DNA from: Multifurca ochricompacta
Lineage: Eukaryota; Basidiomycota; Agaricomycetes; Russulales; Russulaceae
Assembly: GCA_022496185.1 (NCBI GenBank)
Contig: WTXG01000086.1
Location: 62,001 to 126,000 of the forward strand
Reading direction: 5' to 3'
Length of the DNA stretch: 64,000 nucleotides
A model generated the notes under the pieces. The model saw only the letters and a program-made list of their open reading frames with translations, was not told the origin of the DNA and did not search any database. Positions 56,168 to 64,000 of this stretch are shown in pieces. Each line of letters starts with the position of its first letter. Within the stretch, counting starts at the first letter, position 1. The translations under genes were made by a program, and so were the position numbers.

Positions 56168-57668
56168 TTCCAGCCGCAGTCAGACCCTCTTTAAGGAAGA
56201 ACCCATCGAACGCAGGGACGAGCCTGATCTCTCACAACAAGTACTTGGCTCTGCCACCTGGAAAGACTTTGAGTCCGAGTTTGGATACTACGTCTATCAC
56301 GACGGAAGATATCAACCGGTAGAATACGACAACGAAAAAAGAGTTTGGTACCATATCCGATATTCGGACAGCCGACACTCTTGGGTCACTACAGGACCCG
56401 CCCCACCTGAATTGGATTAGGACCATGGAGGGAGAATCCCCCGGCCATCGTTACGGACTCCAAGCCAGAAGAGTACGTAGAAGAACATAGTGAAGAAGCA
56501 CTGGTATTAGCGTCAACTACATCCCCAGTTGCACCCGCAGTTGTCACGTCCAGAGCCCCTGCTTTGACAACTCCCCAGATCTTGATACAATCCTCTGACA
56601 CTGTCACCCCGTTTTACCAAAACATGTCTACCATTGCGGCCCAACTGCCCGACCCAGCCCCTCCTCCCCCACCACCTGCCATGTTACCACCCAACATCCC
56701 CCCACCATCGGGGTGGCTGTCAGGTGTACTACCCCAAACATTCACCGGGGATCGGTCGCAAAGCAAGAAGTTCATGTTGGAGTTCACGACCTTCAAGAAC
56801 TTCAACCATGACGTCCCCCAAATCATCAACCCATTCCAGCGTGCCAACCTCTTCCTGTCACTAATCAGGGGAGAAGCCGTGGATGACTGGACAATGGAAC
56901 AGCTAGAATGGCTGAATGAGCAGATTGAGAGTGGTCGTCGCACCACCAGTGAAGGCCTCTGGGAAACCATTGCCCAGAGGTTCAAAGATGCGTTTACGGA
57001 TGGGCAAGCCAAGCAGAAGGCTGCCCGAGAGCTGAAGTCCCTTAGGATGGAAAAGGGAGAGCTCGATGCTTACGTGGCTAAGTTCAGAAGCCTGGCCAAC
57101 AGGGCCGGATATGATACTGATGAAGAGGCCACATTGGACCTTCTCTCCCAGGGGCTTCCCAACCCCCTGGTGAAAAAACATCATTCAATTCCACCACCCC
57201 AATGACTGGGATACGTGGGTTGACGCTGCTCGACGACAGCAGCAGGACTATTTGGACTTCCAGACCCGCTTCGGAGTCGATACAAAAAAAGGAAAGACCC
57301 GCGACCAGTGGAAGGCTGCCTTCGGGGTCAAACCCACACATGTCGGCCAGAGGGATCCAAACGCCATGGATACCTCAGCCGATAGGACCAGAGCCCGGGC
57401 TACCCTTACAGAAGATGAAAGACAGACCCTGATGAAGGAAGGGCGGTGCTTTCGCTGCAAAGCACAAGGACATATGTCAAGGGAATGCCCGAAGAAAGGG
57501 GTACGAGCGGCAGAAGCAACCATCACACCAGTTCAGAACAACCCACCGACCGTCAACAAAAAGACAAAGGAAGAAAAGGCGCAGGAAATATGGGCGAATA
57601 TGATGAAGGAGAGTGAAGAAGTGCGAGCTATTCTGGTAGAGAAAGCATTCGCGAAAAAGGATTTTTAA
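56168..57668 (+). pseudogene. Gag of element D with AUG-less extension
   Basis: The extension (56168-56623) lacks ATG except one at about 56424 made by a CpG to CpA change. Its frame breaks at a T-run near 56412 (one T fewer than E). Canonical ATG at 56624; capsid as in E; an extra A in the A-run near 57174-57179 shifts the frame; CCHC knuckle CFRCKAQGHMSREC. Ends GAT TTT TAA. Confidence 0.82.
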
Positions 57669-60600
57669 CCGGCTCAAACCCTTCGGCCTGGGCACGAGCA
57701 CTACATGTAACCTCTGTGTATACTAGTCGCTTCAAGTCTTTGAAAATACCAGTACATTTCGAAACTACACAGAGGACGGCCGACCGTGACATCCTGATTG
57801 ACTCAGGAGCCACCGACAATTTCATCAGCCCGCGAATGGCAAGAACCATGGGATTGGGAATGCTGGCACTTCCCCAGGAAAAGAACATTTGGAACATTGA
57901 TGGAACCGCCAACCGAGCAGGGAAAATTACACACTACACCGACCTCAATGTCCAAGTAGGAGAAAAAACAAAAGTCATACGCTTCCTAGTCACCAACCTA
58001 GGTGGAGAAGATCTAGTCCTGGGATATCCCTGGCTTGCCGCGTTCGAGCCAAAGATTAATTGGAGCGATGCGACCATGGATAAGGACTCCTACCCTGTGC
58101 TCATTACATCAATAGGGTACGATTACGCAGTCCGACACTCCTTGGCACGCAAGGCAGGAGTAAACGCAGAGGACCCGGGATGCTGTTTCACCACCAAAGC
58201 ATCAGAACTCGCGCAGAAAGCGGTAGAAGGACACGCAGAGAAAACATTCGAAGAGGTGGTGCCATCGGAGTACCACAGACACTGGAAGGTGTTCTCGGAG
58301 GAGGAATCGCAACGTTTTCCCCCTGCACGACTGTGGGACCATGCCATTGATTTCATACCCGACACCCCGTCAGCAATTGATTGCAAAATCTACCCATTGT
58401 CACAGGCAGAACAAACCGCGCTCACGGCATTTCTCGAGGAGCATCTTGCAAAGGGGTACATCCGTCCATCGAAATCACCCTACGCGTTGCCGTTCTTCTT
58501 CATCAAGAAGAAAGACGGCAAACTCCGACCTGTTCAGGATTACCGACGGATAAACGCCCATACTGTGAAGAATGCCTACCCCTTGCCGCTCATCTCCGAA
58601 CTTATCGATACCATGAGGAATAAATCTTTGTTTTCCAAAATGGACGTCCGTTGGGGTTACAATAACATCCGAATCAAAGAAGGGGATCAGTGTAAGGCGG
58701 CTTTCAAAACTAATCAAGGACTCTTTGAACCGAACGTTATGTTCTTCGGCCTTACTAACTCCCCTGCCACTTTCCAATCGATGATGAACCACATATTCCG
58801 TGACCTCATTCTTACCGGCGAAGTAGTAGTGTACATGGATGACATACTCGTGGCAACTGAAAACGACCTGACCCACCACCGAGAACGAGTACATCAAGTG
58901 CTAGACATTCTACACGAACATGACTTATATCTCAAGCCTGCCAAGTGCTCATTTGAACAGTCAAGTGTGGAATACCTGGGAGTTATATTGGAGGGAGGAC
59001 AAGTCCGAATGGACCCTGTAAAGGTACAAGGAATCCGAGAATGGCCTGTGCCCACGTGTGTTAAGGACGTGCGATCTTTCATTGGGTTTTGCAATTTCTA
59101 TCGACGTTTTGTCCGAGGGTTCTCCGGAATTGCTCAGCCGCTGAACGGGCTACTGAAGAAAGACGTTCCCTGGCATTGGACAGAAGACCATCAGACGGCT
59201 TTCGAACAGATTCGCGACATTATTGGTTCAGAACCAGTCCTGTTACAACCAGATTTGCAGAAACCCTTCGAACTTGAAGTCGATGCATCTCACTTTGCAA
59301 ATGGCGCCGTATTAAATCAACGGGATGAGGCGGGACTCCTTCACCCTGTGGCCTTTTACTCAGAGACATTCTCGCCGGCAGAACGGAATTACGACATTTG
59401 GGACAGGGAATTGCTGGCCATTGTGAAAGCATTGCGACATTGGCGACCGTATCTAGCGGGGACTCCTCACAAGACTACTATTTACACTGATCACTCCAAC
59501 CTACTGTATTGGAAGGAACCCCACAAGATCAGTCAACGAGTCGCTCGCGAAGTCTTAGAATTGGAAGAATACAACTTCGTGCTCAAACACATTGCAGGAA
59601 GTCGCAACGCACGAGCAGATGCGCTGTCACGACGGCTGGACTGGGACGATGGTGGGGAGGATAACACGAATGTTACAGTACTCCCTGAAGAAGTCTTTGC
59701 AAGGACAGCAGTTGTCAGTCTTCATGACATGGATCTATGGGCCCAAGTGTCCCAGAATATGAATCAGCAGTTATGCGAAGCATGGGCCGAAGCACACAAC
59801 CTGAAAAAGATTGACGGCCTGTGGTGGAAGGACGGGGATCGACTCGTTGTCACCGGTGGCGACAACATTAAGAGGGGGGTGATCCATTTTCACCACGACC
59901 TCCCCTCTGCAGGACACCCTGGCATCGCCAACACTTATGCTCTTGCCAAACGCGACTACTGGTGGCCAAACATGAAGAAGGATGTGGAAGAATATGTGAA
60001 AGGATGCGCAGACTGCCAGGCTAACAAAGTAAACACGCACCCGCAACCACCGGCCCCATACCCAATTACGCCTACAGCTTCACAACCATTCCAGACTATC
60101 GCCATGGATTTCATCGTCAAACTCCCCACCTCCAGAGGTTTCGATACCATTCTGACCATCACCGATCACGACTGCTCAAAAGCGGCGCTGTTTATACCCT
60201 GCAAAGAGTCTATCACGGCAGAGGGAGTGGCCAAACTTTACCTGGATCATGTCTACAGACACTACGGCCTCCCGGAAAAAATCATCTCAGACTGCGACCC
60301 ACGCTTCACATCCGCGTTTGCAAGGGCGCTTTGTAAAACGCTGAATATCGCCCAGAACATCTCTACGGCATATCACCCACAGACAGATGGACAGTCGGAA
60401 AGGACAAACCAATGGCTCGAACAGTATCTCCGATTCTGGTGCAACGGACGACAGGATGATTGGGCAGACTGGCTAGCGACGGCAGAATTCGCACACAACT
60501 CCTGGCCCAATGGCACTACAAAGACCTCCCCATTCTCACTGATCATGGGATGGACACCTCGAGCCACGTGGACTGGAAAGCCGACTAATGTCCCTTCAGC

Positions 60601-61156
60601 CACGCAGCGTATCAACCAATGGGAAGAGATTCGGAAATCAGCCAATGAAAATCTGTTGAAGGCGCAAAGAACCCTGGCAGAAAGACCTACGCGGTTCACA
60701 CCTTATCGGACCAATGACCTGGTATGGTTGGAAGGGAAGAACATTCACACGTCACACCCCACGGCCAAGTTAGTGCCCCGATGTCACGGACCATTCAAGA
60801 TAACAAGGAAGCTGTCAGATGTGTCATACGAACTTGAACTCCCTCCCGCATGGCGCATCCACCCAGTTTTCCATGCCAAGCTGCTGACACCTTACAAGGA
60901 AACACCCATGCACAGAGAGAACTTCCCAAGACCCCCACCTGACCTTATCGATGGAGAAGAGGAGTGGGAAGTAGAACGCATTCTGGACTCGAAGCGACAA
61001 GGCCGAGGGCGCAAGCTGTTTTACCTAATCAAATGGAAAGGATTCCCAGCTTCTGACAACTCGTGGGAACCAGCCGGAGATATCTTCGCCCCAGTCCTTA
61101 TCGCGGAGTTTCATAACCAGCATCCAGAAGCGCCCAGAAACAGTTTAAAGAAGTAG
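57666..61156 (+). CDS. Pol of element D, uninterrupted
   Basis: Open from the -1 site to TAG at 61154-61156, about 1160 codons. Protease DSGATDNF (about 57798), RT with YMDD at 58832-58843, RNase H with VDASHFANGAV and TDHSNLLYW, integrase with the H-H-C-C domain (about 59887-60030) and D,D,E core, and a C-terminal chromodomain (about 60950-61110) expected to steer integration to marked chromatin. One oddity: the second catalytic block reads SDCDPRF instead of SDRDPRF, again a CpG change (CGC to TGC); the catalytic Asp is kept. No tRNA-primed features are needed since the element looks self-primed. Confidence 0.9.
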
Positions 61157-61184
61157 CCCCAGGCCCTCTTGAATCCCCCAGTAC

Positions 61185-62417
61185 ATGCTACCCCAGCAAC
61201 TTACTACCACCGAATACTCTATTATGTCTTTCATTGCTGCCTCTGCCACCACCGATGCCTTCGCTTCCCCGATGGCCGTTGTCAAAAACTTCCCCTCTGC
61301 CCACCCGTCCACTTGTCCCTCTTCCCCTATCGATTATGATGCCGTGGAGGCCCGCGTCAAGAACCAATCCCCGAACCCGGACGACGACTTCACCCACAGC
61401 GAAGAGCCCCATCCCAATGACTTGCTCAACGGAGAGATTGACGATGAAGCCCCCGAGTTCCCGTTCATTCCCAACAACCCCAATTCCTCAATGTACTTCC
61501 CGCTAGAGATTACCATGGCCGACGGCACTACAGCAATCGCAAAGTACATCTATTACACCAATGGTGGGATGGATGTGGCTGGGTGTATGAAGAAGGATGG
61601 GCCGGTCTACGGGGCTCCCGTTTATTTGGAAGAAAGGTACACAGGTCGGCTTCATCACACACTGACCGACGAACAGCTGGGCCATCTTTCCGCGGAGGAC
61701 TGTCGCGCCTTCGCCATCGATGAGGTGCTGAACGACATGAGACTCCCGCGCCTGAAGGCGGAAGTTATGAGGTTAAGGAAGAGCATCACGTTGCGGAGGA
61801 CGTTGAACCAACAATATAGGGAGCACGCGAAAATGATGGCCAGGCTGACGAACGGGATGTTCCAATTGGAGCAGGAGATTGTGGACATCAGGAAAAGGTT
61901 GGAGGCGGGAGATGCATATCAGACGATCGCAGAAAGGTACGCCGACACCTATGCACGGCCTCTTCCCCCTCGCACCCTGGGAGCTGCCCCGACATTGCTG
62001 CCAAACCGACTCGAGATGCCACGGCTGCATGAAAATCCGTGCGGGGAAACCTGCTGGCAATGTGATAGCAAGTATCACATCAGCTGGAACTGCCCGCTCA
62101 ACCGCAAGTGGTGTCGACACTGCCGCAGCAATCTTCATTGGAGCCGGCACTGTATCTTTTGACATGTAGGAGTGGCCCCGACGATCAACAACCCATCGGG
62201 CTGGTGTGGCAAATGCCTTCGTCACAACGCCGGGCACAAGGAGATTGACTGTCCCGTCTACGACCTGTGCCGCGCCTGTGGTCAGCGCGGCCCGTACGGC
62301 TTTCTTCGCACCCACGCATGTCCACAAGAACTGGAGTCATATGGGGAGGACGATCATAATGTAGCTGACGACTATTTGGAGCTGGTGCAGGATGATGACG
62401 GTATGAGTCGTTTCTAG
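61185..62417 (+). pseudogene. Extra zinc-knuckle ORF after pol in element D
   Basis: ATG at 61185, 28 nt after the pol stop. About 410 codons to TAG at 62415-62417, interrupted only by TGA 62160-62162, where E has CGA. Domains as in E: acidic linker (DDEAPEFPFIPNNP), YIYYTNGGMDVAGCMKKDGP, long helix, four Cys/His knuckles. Close spacing suggests reinitiation or a coupled mechanism, which is inference. Confidence 0.75.
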
Positions 62418-62448
62418 CCGGGACTGCTAGAACCAGAAGAGGGGGTGA

Positions 62449-63017
62449 TGTTACGCACCCCGTCCCTCCCTGTCTTTTTCTTCTTACCCAGTGACGAACC
62501 TTCCCAACCACCTACCCTTCACTATACGATCACGTCTCCTTCGTGGGACCCATCACATGCCCTTCGCCCATCCACGTGACTTATTTGTTTCCCTCTGTTT
62601 ACCTACGCTTATCGCTTATCACCTTATCATAAGACCGGACACTTACTTAATTCCCTATCAGTAGAAGCCAGGCTTTACGCCCTCCGCTTCCAGATATTTG
62701 GGCCCACTTGACTCCGTGATTTCTTATCAGTAGACGCCCGTTTTCTTACGTATATAAGCCCACTGTAGCTACACTGTAAAGCTCAGACTCGACTTATTGA
62801 ATACATCGGTGCCTGTCTTCTGGACATCCCTTGTAACCACTTAAGTTCCTTCGTCTCAGTGCTTCCGGCACTTTCCGTTCAACATTGTCTTAAGGAACAG
62901 CCCTTTTGACTTTGACTCATCTCACCTGAACTCCAAGGAGCCTTATTGGTTTCTTACCTGATCTTGTAACTGAGCTGTCACACAAGTCGTGTGGAGCGTC
63001 CCGCACTGGACGTAACA
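62449..63017 (+). repeat. 3' LTR of element D
   Basis: 569 bp, preceded by the polypurine tract at 62435-62448 and followed by target duplicate CTCGT (63018-63022). Confidence 0.92.
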
Positions 63018-63615
63018 CTCGTGCTACAGTGGACAAAAACACCAAGATCTATGCCTTCCGAAGCATGATCAATCAGGGTCTAGGACAGAAACTCCTTGGA
63101 CTATCCCCCCAGCCAACCACACTCCATGATCTTGTCACTAAGGCCAGAGAGTTTGATGCAGCATGGCAGCTTTATGGCAAGACCACCAAGCCTTGGCCTC
63201 TCCATCTGCGCATTGGAGAAACTACCACTGATAACCCAGAAACCCAAGTCAACTTTGTTGCCTCTTCCCAGCCCAGAAACCCTAGCACCCCTCCATGCAC
63301 TACCAAGTTGACCCCAGAAGAAAAGAAGTATCAATGAGAAAACAAGCTTTGCTTCTATTGTGGGAAGCCTAATCACATTGCCAATCAATGTCGCAGCAAG
63401 ACCAGGGCCATCCAAGGTCAAGGACCTCCTTGCCCTACCCCAGTAAGAGCCCTGGCCTCAGAAGAAGCACCCCCCCAAGCACCACGACCCCCCCCTGACT
63501 ACCTCTCAGTATCTGCCACCAAGAGCTATGAAGATCCAGTACCATACATGATGGACGAAGATGGACCTTCAGATTTTTAACACGTCCTACAGCTGCACTG
63601 TCTGTGAGGACTTCT
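63018..63615 (+). pseudogene. Gag of element C, 3' part, and start of Pol
   Basis: Continues the gag interrupted at 48113 (IYAFRSMINQGLGQKLLGLS) through CFYCGKPNHIANQC to the -1 site AGATTTTT at 63571-63578. A TGA at about 63335 fits CGA. Cut at 63615 by the next insertion. Confidence 0.75.
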
Positions 63616-64000
63616 TGTCACAGTTAGGTGCGGGAACTGTGTCGAGGTCGAACAAGAGGAAGCAACTTCAGTCAAGTCTCAAGGTCACGAAGGGTCAAGT
63701 CTGGTTCAAGCCCACAACAGAGTCGATAGGGCACGCGCGAGAGTCGAGGTCGACGGCAGAGACACTCAGTCCTGCAACAAATTCAAGAGGTTCGAAGGCT
63801 CTCCAAGTCGCGTCTTGGAGAGTTCAAGTGGGGTTCTTTCTGGGAGAGTTCGATGAAGTCACAAGCACCTTGGATTGGAACACAAGAGAACAGACTTAGG
63901 TCTGTCTCTCTACTTTACTGTACTTTAAATACAGGTGGGTTTAGCTATGTCATAGTGGGTAGAGGGTTCTAGTACTATGATGTATGATCTAGTGGTTGCG
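63616..64000 (-). repeat. Family-I LTR (type F) in reverse orientation, running off the window
   Basis: Starts TGTCACAGTTAGGTGCGG, the reverse complement of the end of solo LTR F. It carries the reversed transcript-start block (ACAAGAGAACAGACTTA, about 63882-63898) and reversed TATA (CTTTAAATAC). Whether it is a solo LTR or the end of a full element cannot be seen. Confidence 0.82.

Larger units (their letters stand above)
48114..63017 (+). mobile_element. Family-III chromovirus element D, carrying nested element E
   Basis: 569-bp LTRs at 48114-48682 and 62449-63017, TGTTAYGCACCCC...CGTAACA, with target duplication CTCGT. Without E (48712-56167) the element is about 7.4 kb: self-primer site, AUG-less leader frame, gag, -1 site, one uninterrupted pol of about 1160 codons, an extra zinc-knuckle ORF, polypurine tract, LTR. 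gag has two single-base shifts and the extra ORF one TGA. The five LTR differences are all at CpG. Confidence 0.92.
43743..63615 (+). mobile_element. Family-II element C, interrupted by D (and E) and cut at the right by an F-family insertion
   Basis: After the shared LTR comes the same pre-gag and gag order as in B. The gag is split at 48113 by element D; the target duplication CTCGT lies at 48109-48113 and 63018-63022. The sequence resumes at 63023 and runs through the rest of gag to 63615, where a reverse-oriented LTR begins. The remainder lies outside the window. C keeps more ancestral CpG codons than B. Confidence 0.82.

Noticed and set aside
61185..62417. Envelope gene making D/E retrovirus-like
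   Set aside because: No signal peptide, membrane helix or fusion-like segment; the protein is a zinc-knuckle type.

Overview
The window looks like nuclear DNA of a basidiomycete fungus, most likely an Agaricomycete. Its genes are split by many short GT-AG introns of about 50 nt. The recognisable gene families (Tvp38, Erv41, secreted PLC-like phosphodiesterase, Goodbye-NACHT-ankyrin STAND proteins) are typical of that group, and about 36 kb is nested Ty3/Gypsy chromoviruses. I cannot name the species.

Region 1 (1-27.3 kb) is a gene island. Two paralogous STAND (NLR-like) genes with Goodbye, NACHT and ankyrin domains face outward in inverted orientation (1479-6283 minus; 21305-27336 plus). Between them lie six ordinary host genes: a TVP38/TMEM64 membrane protein (7678-9791 +), a zeta-crystallin-type quinone oxidoreductase (10613-12316 +, one frameshift), a CIR_N/LENG1-like nuclear protein (12676-13813 -), ERV41 (14028-15931 +), a secreted PLC-like phosphodiesterase (16300-17997 -) and a HAD phosphatase (18635-19704 +). 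For five of these the exons close into a phase-consistent reading frame. Both STAND copies carry many single-base frameshifts. The right-hand copy is also interrupted by a 1298-bp non-autonomous hAT-like element with a 14-bp perfect inverted repeat and an 8-bp target duplication.

Region 2 (27.6-64.0 kb) is a stack of LTR retrotransposons whose boundaries can be read exactly from 5-bp target duplications. Two family-II elements, B and C, sit in tandem and share one LTR (43743-44311). Element A (27727-36266) is inserted in B's 5' LTR, and two further solo LTRs sit inside A. A solo LTR in reverse orientation sits inside B (38505-39086). Element D (48114-63017) is inserted in C's gag, and element E (48712-56167) is inserted in D's leader. 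A reverse-oriented family-I LTR starts at 63616 and runs off the window.

Features shared by the retrotransposons are the most interesting content. (i) All three families look self-primed as in Tf1: 10-12 nt just inside the 5' LTR are a perfect reverse complement of the predicted transcript start, which lies 34-35 nt after a TATA box. (ii) gag and pol are joined by a -1 shift at a conserved RGATTTTT motif. (iii) An open, AUG-less stretch precedes canonical Gag, and between D and E its differences are nearly all synonymous. (iv) Extra ORFs lie in the env position: a four-zinc-knuckle protein in D/E and an unrelated protein in A. (v) All LTR-pair differences I could find in A, D and E are C/T or G/A changes at CpG sites, pointing to CpG-directed hypermutation or methylation decay.
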